From contig CAIRES010000060.1 in assembly GCA_903877645.1 (NCBI GenBank), positions 1 to 58,506 of the forward strand: DNA of 58,506 bases. Direction: 5' to 3'. The DNA comes from an uncultured Bacteroidota bacterium (lineage in GTDB: Bacteria > Bacteroidota > Bacteroidia > Chitinophagales > Chitinophagaceae). The translations under genes and the position numbers were made by a program. Below are positions 38,440 through 46,825 of this stretch, piece after piece. The first letter of the stretch is position 1, and each line of letters starts with the position of its first letter. The notes beneath the pieces are model-generated. The model saw only the letters and a program-made list of their open reading frames with translations. It was not told the DNA's origin and did no database searches.

Positions 38440-38657
38440 AACTTATCCAACTCTTCCAGGGTGATATTCTTGCCTTTCCCCTCTTTTATGTCCTTATCGC
38501 CCTGTAATACCATATCAACGAATTCAGGATCATACGGTGATTTACTAACGGGCTGCACTTCGAACTTTATATGAAGAGCCTTCATAAAGGCTTTCAGAGC
38601 CTCTAGTTTATCGCTACTTGCAGGATGCGCTATTATTATTCCAGATGCTTTCATCAT
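38430..38657 (-). CDS. Antitoxin of the YoeB pair (DUF2683-like)
   Basis: From the ATG at 38657 (or 38654) the product has about 75 residues: a short strand segment (IIIAHPASSDKLEALKAF), KALHIKFEVQPVSKSPYDPE, then an acidic helical tail VDMVLQGDKDIKEGKGKN and a Leu/Trp end. I recall this shape as a DUF2683-like antitoxin that accompanies YoeB in Bacteroidota, rather than the classic YefM; the family name is from memory. The longer frame to 38747 includes sequence that does not look coding. Antitoxin first with a 10-base overlap is the usual order, and autoregulation is expected. Confidence 0.8.
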   Translation of the reverse strand: MMKASGIIIAHPASSDKLEALKAFMKALHIKFEVQPVSKSPYDPEFVDMVLQGDKDIKEGKGKNITLEELDKLWK

Positions 38658-38779
38658 TACAAAGTTCCTATATTTTTTTGAAAAAGTGGTCACATCAGCA
38701 AAAACATAACAAATAATAATCTGCAAGTAACGAAAAAATTGTTCCAATACAGTTTCTCTCTATTTACACCCCATTCCTT

Positions 38780-38787
38780 TACTTTTG
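38780..38787 (+). promoter_or_regulatory. -7 box (TACTTTTG) for the DUF3347 gene
   Basis: TACTTTTG fits the TAnnTTTG consensus. Transcription would start near 38793, after the in-frame ATG at 38789, which supports ATG 38807 as the true start. Confidence 0.55.
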
Positions 38788-38806
38788 CATGGAAATTTAT
38801 CTGTTT

Positions 38807-39403
38807 ATGCGTTCTATATATATAGTGCTTGGTTGTAGCTTATTGGCGTTTGCAAGCTGCGGCAATAGTGGCACAACAACTACGATTACCACAACCGACA
38901 CCGCCAAGGCACAGGCCAAGGCCACCCGCGACCCTGCCAGCAGTAAGCTGAATGATACAGGTACAGCTATGCTGCTATCGGTAGTAACGAAGTATTATGC
39001 GGTTAAAGATGCAATGGTAAGCGCAAAGAGCGCCGATGGCACTTCTGCTGCCACAGCCCTGGAGCATTTAACGGATAGCCTTAAATCGTTTCTGGGTAAG
39101 GATGCCGTCAATGGCCCTGCTTTGAAACCCTACCTGGATACCATTGCGACGCAATGCAAAATAGTGGCGGCCATAAACGACGCAAGCTGCGAACACCAGC
39201 GGCTGGCATTCGGACCACTCTCCGGCGCTATGTATGGCCTCATCAAAAACGCGGGGCTGAAGAACGCACACATATACCACGAATACTGCCCGATGGCGTA
39301 TAACGAGAAAGGTGCAAGCTGGCTGAGCGATGAAGCAGAAATACACAATCCTTACTTCGGCAAGAAGATGATGGAATGCGGCGAGGTGACAGACAGTTTA
39401 TAA
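38807..39403 (+). CDS. DUF3347 lipoprotein
   Basis: The ATG at 38807 (MRSIYIVLGCSLLAF) gives 198 residues with a lipoprotein signal (FASCGNSG) and a Thr-rich linker. The DUF3347 domain is clear. It ends with the conserved YHEYCPMAYNEKGASWLSDE and NPYFGKKMMECG, whose Cys, Met and His residues are suited to bind copper or similar soft metals. Related domains occur fused to or beside CusB-like efflux adaptors. Here the gene precedes a TonB-dependent receptor by 25 bases, so a role in envelope metal handling is inferred. Confidence 0.87.
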   Translation: MRSIYIVLGCSLLAFASCGNSGTTTTITTTDTAKAQAKATRDPASSKLNDTGTAMLLSVVTKYYAVKDAMVSAKSADGTSAATALEHLTDSLKSFLGKDAVNGPALKPYLDTIATQCKIVAAINDASCEHQRLAFGPLSGAMYGLIKNAGLKNAHIYHEYCPMAYNEKGASWLSDEAEIHNPYFGKKMMECGEVTDSL

Positions 39404-39428
39404 AGGAAAACGGACTATTAGATAGATC

Positions 39429-41780
39429 ATGGCTTACGTCAAGCATTGCTGTTTATTGCTATTGTTATCTGTGCTGTCGGCCACAGCTATTGCCCAGAAG
39501 GTGACCCTGAGTGGATATATGCGTGATGCTGAAACTGGTGAATCCCTGATCTCAGGCACTGTATATATTAAAGAAGCCGTCCAAGGCACAGAGAGCAACA
39601 GCTATGGCTTTTATTCAGTGTCGGTACCACCCGGGTCTTACACTGTGGTCTTTTCGTATGTGGGCTATGCTCCGATAGAGCAGACCATGAACCTGATTGA
39701 AAATAAAACATTCAATGCGGAACTACATTCCTCGTCCAATCTAAAAGAAGTAAATGTAACCACAGGCCGCAAGGACGACAACGTAAAGAATACCGATATG
39801 GGCACTGTGACCCTATCGATAGAGCGTATCAAAACGCTGCCCGTGCTTTTTGGCGAGGTGGACATTCTGAAAACCCTCCAACTGCTGCCGGGCGTACAAT
39901 CAGCGGGTGAAGGCAATTCCGGCCTGTATATACGCGGTGGCGGCCCCGACCAGAACCTTGTGCTGCTTGATGAGGCTGTGGTATACAATACAGGGCACCT
40001 GTTCGGCTTCTTCTCTGTGTTCAATTCGGATGCGGTTAAGGATGTGACCCTGATCAAAGGTGGCGCACCGGCTAACTATGGCGGCAGGCTATCCTCGGTA
40101 GTAGATGTGTCTATGAAGGATGGCAATATGAAAGAGTACCATGTGGATGGCGGTATAGGGCTCATTGCCTCCCGGCTGCTGATAGAAGGGCCAATAAAGA
40201 AAAATAAAGGCTCCTTTATGCTTGCGGGCCGCCGCACCTATATAGACGTGCTGGCGAGGCCATTCTCCAGCAAGCTCAAAAATACGGGCTACTACTTTTA
40301 CGACCTCAACCTCAAGGCCAATTACAAATTCGGAGAGAAAGACCGGGTTTACTTCAGCGGCTATATGGGGCTCGATAAATTCAAGTTCCAAAATACAACA
40401 GGCACCTTCAAAGCAGATATACCGTGGGGCAATAAGACAGCCACCCTGCGCTGGAACCACCAGTTTAGCAGCCAGGTGTTTGCCAATACTTCACTCATTT
40501 ACAACGACTATAACTTTGCGTCCAACTTCAACCAGAATTTATTTGCTATAAAGATCGCATCGGGGGTGAGGGACTATAACGCCAAAACAGATTTCGATTA
40601 TTATCCCGGCAACAAGCACCACTTTAAAGCAGGCCTTGCCTATACCTATCACAAATTCATCCCCAACCAGGTATCAGGCCAGGTGGACAGTGTAGTGCTG
40701 AACCCTGATAACGCACTGATCAAGTATGCACATGAAGCAGGTGCGTATATCCTCGATGATTTTGAGCCTATCAAGTGGTGGAAGATCAACCTTGGATTGC
40801 GGTACTCCTGGTTCGGGCAGGTAGGGCCATATACCCACTATATCTACGACAAAGGCGGCAACAACATCACAGACAGCACGCACTACGGCAGTGGCGATAT
40901 TGTGAAGTCTTACGGTGGCTGGGAGCCCCGCTTCAATATGCGCTTTGAGCTGGACAGCAAGTCGTCTATAAAAACCAGTATTGCCAAGACCTATCAATAC
41001 CTGCACCTCGTTACACAGAACGGCACTACCCTACCCACCGACGTATGGGTACCCAGCACTTATATTGTACAGCCGGAGATCGCATGGCAGTATTCGGCGG
41101 GCTACTTCCGCAACTTCATGGACGATAAAATAGAAACGTCGGTAGAGGTTTATTACAAGGACATGCAGAACCAGATACAATATAAAGATGGCTATACCCC
41201 CAACAACCTGCAAGACCCGGAATTGTCTTATGTGTTCGGAAACGGCAAGGCATACGGCGCTGAGTTCTTTGTGAATAAAACACAAGGCAAATTCACCGGA
41301 TGGATAGGCTACACTCTTTCCTGGACCAACCAGTTGTTCGCACAATTGAACAATGGCAATGAATTCCCCGCCAAATACGACCGCCGCCACGACATCTCTG
41401 TGGTGGGCACTTATACGCAAAGCAAAAAGTGGAATTTCTCGGGCGTGTTTGTTTATGGCTCCGGCAATGCCATTACCTTACCAACTGCCTTCTACGTGAT
41501 CGACAATAAAGTTTACCAGCAGTTCAGCACCATCAATGCCTACCGCCTGCCTGCCTATCACCGCCTGGACCTGTCGGCCACTTATACGCCACAGCATGCC
41601 AAGCCCCGTAAGTGGCAGGGCAGTTGGACCTTCTCGGTATACAACGTTTATGACCGCCACAATGCCTACTTCCTGTATGTAGATACAGAGGGTACAGTCA
41701 ATTCAAAAGTAAGTGTGAAGGTGTACGAAGTGTACATACTGCCTATATTGCCGAGCATCACCTACAACTTTAAATTTTAG
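39429..41780 (+). CDS. TonB-dependent receptor with carboxypeptidase-regulatory-like domain
   Basis: The 783-residue protein has a signal peptide (residues 1-22), a carboxypeptidase-regulatory-like domain (about 24-105: VTLSGYMRDAETGESLISGT, then GFYSVSVPPGSYTVVFSYVG), and a plug domain. The plug includes LLPGVQSAGEGNSGLYIRGG and IKGGAPANYGGRLSSVVDV. A barrel follows and ends in PILPSITYNFKF, the aromatic outer-membrane terminus. It transports an unknown substrate across the outer membrane using TonB-ExbB energy. No SusD-like partner is adjacent. A DUF3347 lipoprotein lies upstream and a secreted protein downstream, in the same direction. Confidence 0.93.
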   Translation: MAYVKHCCLLLLLSVLSATAIAQKVTLSGYMRDAETGESLISGTVYIKEAVQGTESNSYGFYSVSVPPGSYTVVFSYVGYAPIEQTMNLIENKTFNAELHSSSNLKEVNVTTGRKDDNVKNTDMGTVTLSIERIKTLPVLFGEVDILKTLQLLPGVQSAGEGNSGLYIRGGGPDQNLVLLDEAVVYNTGHLFGFFSVFNSDAVKDVTLIKGGAPANYGGRLSSVVDVSMKDGNMKEYHVDGGIGLIASRLLIEGPIKKNKGSFMLAGRRTYIDVLARPFSSKLKNTGYYFYDLNLKANYKFGEKDRVYFSGYMGLDKFKFQNTTGTFKADIPWGNKTATLRWNHQFSSQVFANTSLIYNDYNFASNFNQNLFAIKIASGVRDYNAKTDFDYYPGNKHHFKAGLAYTYHKFIPNQVSGQVDSVVLNPDNALIKYAHEAGAYILDDFEPIKWWKINLGLRYSWFGQVGPYTHYIYDKGGNNITDSTHYGSGDIVKSYGGWEPRFNMRFELDSKSSIKTSIAKTYQYLHLVTQNGTTLPTDVWVPSTYIVQPEIAWQYSAGYFRNFMDDKIETSVEVYYKDMQNQIQYKDGYTPNNLQDPELSYVFGNGKAYGAEFFVNKTQGKFTGWIGYTLSWTNQLFAQLNNGNEFPAKYDRRHDISVVGTYTQSKKWNFSGVFVYGSGNAITLPTAFYVIDNKVYQQFSTINAYRLPAYHRLDLSATYTPQHAKPRKWQGSWTFSVYNVYDRHNAYFLYVDTEGTVNSKVSVKVYEVYILPILPSITYNFKF

Positions 41781-41828
41781 CATTGCCCGGTCAAAACCGA
41801 ATTTAGTATATTGCACAAAAGCCTTCTT

Positions 41829-42500
41829 ATGTACAAGTATCTGTCGCTCTTCTTATTGGTTGTTTGTGTATCCTATCGTATACCCGCCGGCAATGATGTG
41901 GATAAGCAGGTAATGGCAGCAGGAGAAAGCCAGTTGGAAGTATACCTTTCAAAAATAGAGCAGGGGCACGAGGCAGACTATGGATTCACAAATGCCGACC
42001 ACACCGAGGGCTGTACCATAGGCAAACCCTACCGGCTACTGGCATTTAACAGTGACTTTTACAACAAACCAATATCTGAAGGCGAAGATTATTTTGTGAT
42101 CAAAAATGAGTGGCGCGTGCCGGTAATGCTCAATGGCCAAAGCCGGGTACTCCTCACCGTAGGCGGCAACTCCGGCAACTATAGTGTAACCGGAATGAGC
42201 GATCCGTTACTGGCACGCGAGTTGCAACTTAAAGGAACCTCTATGAGCAATGATGATACCTGGTACCTGCTACAGATCCCTGCACTGGCTGCCGACTTCT
42301 TTGTATCAGAACACGATAACTCCTTTATTGATGCGCAGTTCATGCCGCTGGCATCAGCCGTTGCTGCCTTACCGCAGGGCAAATCTGCAAAACCAATTTA
42401 TACCCTGACCGAAGTAGGCCAAATGGTAAAGGATGCCTGCATAAAAAAAGACAAACATGCAGAGCAGGGAAAAAAGAAGGCTGTCAAAAAGCATAAATAG
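41829..42500 (+). CDS. Secreted protein of unknown function, Lys-rich C-terminus
   Basis: From the ATG at 41829 (MYKYLSLFLLVVCVSY) the product has 223 residues with a signal peptide. The mature part contains YRLLAFNSDFYNKPISEGED and WRVPVMLNGQSRVLLTVGG, a beta-rich arrangement, and ends in a basic tail (KKKAVKKHK). I do not recognise the family. It follows the TonB-dependent receptor by 48 bases and may be part of the same transcript. An ATG at 41811 would add six residues. Confidence 0.72.
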   Translation: MYKYLSLFLLVVCVSYRIPAGNDVDKQVMAAGESQLEVYLSKIEQGHEADYGFTNADHTEGCTIGKPYRLLAFNSDFYNKPISEGEDYFVIKNEWRVPVMLNGQSRVLLTVGGNSGNYSVTGMSDPLLARELQLKGTSMSNDDTWYLLQIPALAADFFVSEHDNSFIDAQFMPLASAVAALPQGKSAKPIYTLTEVGQMVKDACIKKDKHAEQGKKKAVKKHK

Positions 42501-42773
42501 CATTCCAAACTTCTTTGCAGTACCTCACCACAAAAGAAAACGACCGATGGTGGCGCGACTAATTATTATGCAACCGTTTCAACGGTTTATATCACGCATA
42601 CGGATAAACCCCGACGTTTATTTTTTTGCATACCCATGATCAAAACCGTGGTTTATGTTAGAATCCCTGTGCTATCTATTTGATTTGGCTAAAGGCTGCT
42701 CTTATTGTCATCAAGCTACAGTTTACAAGCCGAAGCTATTGGGATATGTACTTTGTTTGACCAAATCTGCTTT
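42501..42773. repeat. Intergenic repeat element with AACCGTT palindrome
   Basis: The gap between convergent genes contains AACCGTT-TC-AACGGTT at 42572-42587 and, further on, CAAAACCGTGGTTTATG (about 42642-42658). This resembles the set at 29872-29940. No gene is visible. The element may supply termination for one or both flanking genes. Confidence 0.6.
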
Positions 42774-43535
42774 TTACTCATCCCGCCACTCCTTACCCGT
42801 CATGTTCAGGAACACATCTTCCAGGTTGGCTTCTTTTACTGCTTTGGGGCGTTTGAAGCCTGTTGTGAGTAGTTTATCTATCAGCTCATTGGGTGTACTG
42901 AGGGCAATGATGTGGCCGCTATCTATGATGGCTACACGCTCACAAAGTTCTTCGGCCTCATCCATGTAGTGCGTGGTAATGACCACAGTTGCGCCACGCT
43001 CACGCAGTTGCTTGATGAGTTCCCAAAGATTACGGCGGGCCTGCGGGTCGAGGCCCGTTGTAGGCTCATCAAGGAAGATGACCTTCGGCTCGTTGATGAG
43101 TGTGGTGGCAATGGAGAAGCGCTGCTTCTGCCCGCCGGACAGCTCTTTGAATTTATTCTTTGCCTTCTCGCGCAGGTTCACTGTGTCCAGCAAGGCCATG
43201 GCATCCACATCTTTATTGTAGAGGCCGGAGAAGAGGTCTATAATTTGTTTCAGGTTGAGATTGGGGTAATACCCTGCTGCCTGCAGCTGTACGCCGATGA
43301 TGTTCTTGATGCCCTGATGATCATCATCAAGGTTTTTGCCATCAATGATCACATTGCCCGACGTTTTTTTGCGGAGCGTTTCCAGTATTTCCAGTGTAGT
43401 TGTTTTGCCTGCACCATTGGGGCCAAGTAAGCCGAATATCTCACCTTCCATTACCTCGAAAGAGATGCCCTTTACTGCTTCAAAATCTCCGTATTTCTTA
43501 ACAAGGTTCTCTACCTTGATTATTGCGTTGGCCAT
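42774..43535 (-). CDS. ABC transporter ATP-binding protein
   Basis: The 253-residue protein is a single ATPase subunit: Walker A GPNGAGKTTT (about 37-46), signature LSGGQKQRFSIATTL, Walker B KVIFLDEPTTGLDPQARRNL and the switch ITTHYMDEAEEL. This is the CcmA/NatA-like group of exporters. No permease is adjacent, so the partner must be elsewhere. The gene has its own TAACTTTG box (43559-43552) 16 bases before the ATG. Confidence 0.9.
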   Translation of the reverse strand: MANAIIKVENLVKKYGDFEAVKGISFEVMEGEIFGLLGPNGAGKTTTLEILETLRKKTSGNVIIDGKNLDDDHQGIKNIIGVQLQAAGYYPNLNLKQIIDLFSGLYNKDVDAMALLDTVNLREKAKNKFKELSGGQKQRFSIATTLINEPKVIFLDEPTTGLDPQARRNLWELIKQLRERGATVVITTHYMDEAEELCERVAIIDSGHIIALSTPNELIDKLLTTGFKRPKAVKEANLEDVFLNMTGKEWRDE

Positions 43536-43551
43536 GTGCTTGAATGTGGTG

Positions 43552-43559
43552 CAAAGTTA
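43552..43559 (-). promoter_or_regulatory. -7 box (TAACTTTG) for the ABC ATPase gene
   Basis: Read on the minus strand, TAACTTTG fits the consensus and lies 16 bases before the ATG at 43535. A -33 TTTG is not obvious. Confidence 0.5.
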
Positions 43560-43593
43560 GGGAAAAGTTCGTAGGTGTCAGACCTCTCCCCGT

Positions 43594-43612
43594 CCCTCTC
43601 CAAGGGAGAGGG
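43594..43612. repeat. CCCTCTCC-AAG-GGAGAGGG hairpin
   Basis: A perfect 8-bp stem with a 3-base loop lies between the exonuclease gene and the ABC gene. It has no T-run on either side, so it is not a standard terminator. I recognise it as a common dispersed palindrome in Bacteroidota non-coding DNA. Confidence 0.7.
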
Positions 43613-43631
43613 TGAAGTAGAATGAGATACG

Positions 43632-44969
43632 TCAAGCAAAAGAAACGCATTTTTCAGGAAACTCTACCGCATGGCGGAATACAAGGTTGCGGATGTAATC
43701 ATTATCCTGCAACGGCTCTATACTTTCCTGCAATGTTTTGATATTCTTCAGTTGCTTCTGTTTGTCATTGAGATAGCCCATACCATAGAGGTTGCCCTCC
43801 ATTACCAATATGCAACTATGTTCATTGTCATCGATTCCCTTATCTATCAGCGCAAATGTGGGCAGGTGCTTACGCATCCACACCAATGCGTCTTCCACAT
43901 TTTTGTTGTAGGCGGCAGGGGCAAGATGTGTGGCACATTCACAAACAGTACCTATATGGCACATGCGGGGACAAAGATCGAACTCAGCAATGAGCTCCCT
44001 GAGTCGGTTGTGCCCTTCGGTGATGGTATTGAACGTATAAATGGGCTTAAAGCTGCGCCGTATCTTCTCCACTGCAAGGCGCATATAGCCGTGCAAGTCC
44101 TCATAAGCCACCAGGCCGTACTTGGCAAGGAAGCCCCGCTGGCTGCGGTTAAATATGGGCCAGAGACGGCGTATCTCCGCACTTTCCAGTATGTGCGCCA
44201 TCAGTTCGGTAGCACACTCTTTGTAGCTGATGCGAAAGGTCTCTTTTAAGAACTCCTGTTTTTGACGGGTTACTTTGTTGTTGGAGAAATGGCTCTTCAC
44301 CCGCCTGCGGATATTTTTGGCTTTGCCTACATAAATGGTTTTCCCATTAGCATTGTAGAAGTAGTACACCCCGGCAGTAGATGGCAGTTGCTCCAATTCA
44401 TCAACAGGCAGGTGTGGTGGCAAGTATTGCTCACTGTTCCTGCCTTTCAGCATACCGGCTATCACATCCTGGTCATCTTTTGCCACGATCATGCGCAGCA
44501 GGTCGGCAGTAGCCAAAGCATCGCCACCCGCGCGGTGATGATTGCCATGATTGATATTTAGCTGCTGCGTGAGCTTGCCCAGGCTATAGCCATTAAGGCC
44601 GGGCAATACTTTGCGTGCCAGCCTCACGGTACACAGCTTTTTTGTATCGAGCTGGTAACCCGCATTTTGCAGGTGATACTTTACAAATGAGTAATCGAAA
44701 TTGACATTGTGGGCAACAAATATCTTGCCTTGCAGCAGTTCATTTACCTGCCCGGCTATCTCTTCGAATGAAGGGGCATTGGCCACCATCTTGTCATTGA
44801 TACCGGTAAGCCGCTGGATGAAATAAGGAATGGGTATGCGCGGGTTGACAAGCGTCTCATAAAAATCAAGCACTTTCTCCCCATCGTGTATCACAATGCC
44901 GATCTCAGTAATGCCGTTTCCTGCCGCATAACTCCCCGTGGTCTCAATATCTACTACAGCATACAGCAT
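43632..44969 (-). CDS. DEDDh exonuclease fused to a GIY-YIG nuclease domain
   Basis: The 445-residue protein starts with a DnaQ-like exonuclease: YAVVDIETTGSYA (Exo I), HNVNFDYSFVKYHL (Exo II) and HHRAGGDALATADLL with the His-x4-Asp of the DEDDh type. After a linker (about residue 195) comes a GIY-YIG domain (GVYYFYNANGKTIYVGKAKN, then IRRRVKSHFS), as in the UvrC N-terminus and Cho. The C-terminal part (about 290-445) has a CPRMCHIGTVCECATHLAP Cys cluster of unclear role. The fusion resembles DNA polymerase III epsilon-like proteins with a UvrC/Cho-like nuclease known from other bacteria. A DNA-repair role is inferred. Confidence 0.9.
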   Translation of the reverse strand: MLYAVVDIETTGSYAAGNGITEIGIVIHDGEKVLDFYETLVNPRIPIPYFIQRLTGINDKMVANAPSFEEIAGQVNELLQGKIFVAHNVNFDYSFVKYHLQNAGYQLDTKKLCTVRLARKVLPGLNGYSLGKLTQQLNINHGNHHRAGGDALATADLLRMIVAKDDQDVIAGMLKGRNSEQYLPPHLPVDELEQLPSTAGVYYFYNANGKTIYVGKAKNIRRRVKSHFSNNKVTRQKQEFLKETFRISYKECATELMAHILESAEIRRLWPIFNRSQRGFLAKYGLVAYEDLHGYMRLAVEKIRRSFKPIYTFNTITEGHNRLRELIAEFDLCPRMCHIGTVCECATHLAPAAYNKNVEDALVWMRKHLPTFALIDKGIDDNEHSCILVMEGNLYGMGYLNDKQKQLKNIKTLQESIEPLQDNDYIRNLVFRHAVEFPEKCVSFA

Positions 44970-45053
44970 TCCCGTACAAGTCTTATCAACTAAAGGTAAG
45001 GAATTTATGGGTGCTCCCCACCCACGCTCAAAAAATGGTGAATCGAACTCACA

Positions 45054-45085
45054 AAAAAGCCTTTGCGGATGGGCAAAGGCTTTTT
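45054..45085 (-). terminator. Bidirectional terminator near the beta-propeller gene
   Basis: AAAAAGCCTTTGC (45054-45066) pairs perfectly with GCAAAGGCTTTTT (45073-45085) across a 6-base loop. The A and T runs outside serve either strand. It lies 24 bases after the stop of the minus-strand beta-propeller gene. Confidence 0.9.
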
Positions 45086-45108
45086 ATAAAAATACGATAA
45101 TATATGAA

Positions 45109-46383
45109 TTAATTTACACCTCCGCTGATCTGGGGAACATAATTGCCACCCGAAAGGTTGTCTACAACAGGTGAAGATTGGATATTGCCACTCACATTAT
45201 ACTTCCATTGCAGGGTACCCTGCGAAGAATCCACAGAATATAAATAACCATCGTAACTGGCTACCAGTATAGCACCATTATATGGAACGGGGCTTGATTT
45301 AACAAGGCCGGTAGTGGCAAATTTCCATTTCAAAGAACCGTCTATGATATTCAGTGAGTACAGATTATAATCGTAGCTGGGTATGTATACCACCTGGTTG
45401 CTGATGATAGGCGATGCATTGACCTGGCTGGTAGTAAGGTATTTCCAGATCAGTCCTCCACTGCCTGTGAGGGCAGACTTAGCTGTATCGAGACAATATA
45501 CGTAGAAGTCATTACAGCCAAAGATACATTTGCCATAAGATGCTGTAGGCGAGCTATTGATGGCACCCTTCGTCTTATAGGTCCAGCGGCAAACACCTGT
45601 AGCAGGTACCGACGGTGTAGGGTCTGTAGGCGGAGTGAGGTAGATACAATACATATTGCTGTCGCTCTGGCTGCCTACATACAGATAAGGAGGGCAAATA
45701 GATGGCGACGAGATGAAGTTGGGTATAGACGGCATAGTAGGTGTTTTGGCACCCGGATATACCCATATAGGGTTGCTTGCCATATCAGGACCAGTAGTCT
45801 TATCAAGGCAATAGACATAACCACCGGTAGATGCAAAATAAACATTGCCCTGGTAGATCACCGGTGAAGAAATAATGCTTGCTGCACCAATACCGAGGAA
45901 AGACCACTTAATTTTATAAGTACCTGTATCAAAGGCATATATACTGCCGTTGGTAGTAGTGAGGTAAACGAGGCTACCATCAGCTATCGGCGTTGACTGC
46001 ACAGAAAATGGTATTGGCACTGTCAGGGAAACAGTAGTATCATACAGAAGGATCTTTTTCACCAATGCCCCTGTTTCTGAATTGATCTTGTAGATCGTAT
46101 CCCAGTTAGGACTTGGCTGGTAGATCATCTCGTTATATAAAAGAGGGGTTGGTTTGAACACCAATCCGGGAGCTGTAGCCTGAAATGGCAATGCATATTC
46201 CCAGTTCTTTTTGCCGGTTGTGGGGTCAATACCATATAACACATTATTGTCGCTGCTGATGATCACAGAAGGCCTGTAACTGGTAGGCAAGGGGTTATCT
46301 GAACTGGTCTTTTTCGCACACGAAGCAACAAGCAAGGATGCCGCCGAAAGCGATAACAGGATATTTTTCCAACGTAATGACAT
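45109..46383 (-). CDS. PQQ-like beta-propeller repeat lipoprotein
   Basis: The ATG at 46383 (MSLRWKNILLSLSAASLLV) gives 424 residues with a lipoprotein signal (VASCAKK). At least six blade-like repeats follow, each with a pattern such as YGIDPTTGKKNWEY, YAFDTGTYKIKWSF or YSLNIIDGSLKWKF, and the last reads YSVDSSQGTLQWKY. This is the PQQ-like propeller architecture also seen in BamB. Membrane anchoring in the envelope is expected; a scaffold or assembly role is possible, but enzyme activity is not indicated. The ATG at 46422 would put 13 residues before the signal and is less likely. Confidence 0.87.
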   Translation of the reverse strand: MSLRWKNILLSLSAASLLVASCAKKTSSDNPLPTSYRPSVIISSDNNVLYGIDPTTGKKNWEYALPFQATAPGLVFKPTPLLYNEMIYQPSPNWDTIYKINSETGALVKKILLYDTTVSLTVPIPFSVQSTPIADGSLVYLTTTNGSIYAFDTGTYKIKWSFLGIGAASIISSPVIYQGNVYFASTGGYVYCLDKTTGPDMASNPIWVYPGAKTPTMPSIPNFISSPSICPPYLYVGSQSDSNMYCIYLTPPTDPTPSVPATGVCRWTYKTKGAINSSPTASYGKCIFGCNDFYVYCLDTAKSALTGSGGLIWKYLTTSQVNASPIISNQVVYIPSYDYNLYSLNIIDGSLKWKFATTGLVKSSPVPYNGAILVASYDGYLYSVDSSQGTLQWKYNVSGNIQSSPVVDNLSGGNYVPQISGGVN

Positions 46384-46493
46384 ATATGCCGGGATTTGGT
46401 TTGTAATGATGCAAGATAGCAAATTTTAAAAACTTTCCGATCATATTGAAAAATAGAATTATTACAGCAAAAATTCTACCGGCAAAAATATAA

Positions 46494-46721
46494 TTACGAC
46501 CTTACCGGGTTCCGTCTGCGCAACAGGATGTAGTTCTTGATATTCATCCAGAAAGCGAGGATCATATACACGATAATGGGAGAGCCCAGGGTGAGAAAGG
46601 AAATATAAATAAACCACAAACGGATACGGGAGGTAGCCACACCTATTCTATCGCCTATAGCCGAGCATACACCAAATGCCTGCCATTCAATAAAATTCTT
46701 TATGTGATATAGTTTACGCAT
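46494..46721 (-). CDS. PspC domain membrane protein
   Basis: From the ATG at 46721 the product has 75 residues. It opens with MRKLYHIKNFIEWQAFGVCS followed by AIGDRIGVATSRIRLWFIYI and a hydrophobic segment (SFLTLGSPIIVYMILAFWM), the PspC pattern. PspC-domain proteins sit in the inner membrane and take part in envelope stress responses in other bacteria. It is short and single-domain, and its upstream neighbour is divergent. Confidence 0.85.
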   Translation of the reverse strand: MRKLYHIKNFIEWQAFGVCSAIGDRIGVATSRIRLWFIYISFLTLGSPIIVYMILAFWMNIKNYILLRRRNPVRS

Positions 46722-46825
46722 ATATTTGTACAGCAAAATTAATCAAGTCTGCGCTCATAGCCAAGCAAGTGGCAAAGATTTAAGACGATTCATTTTGCTG
46801 CTAACCCCATAAGCTATTAACCAAT

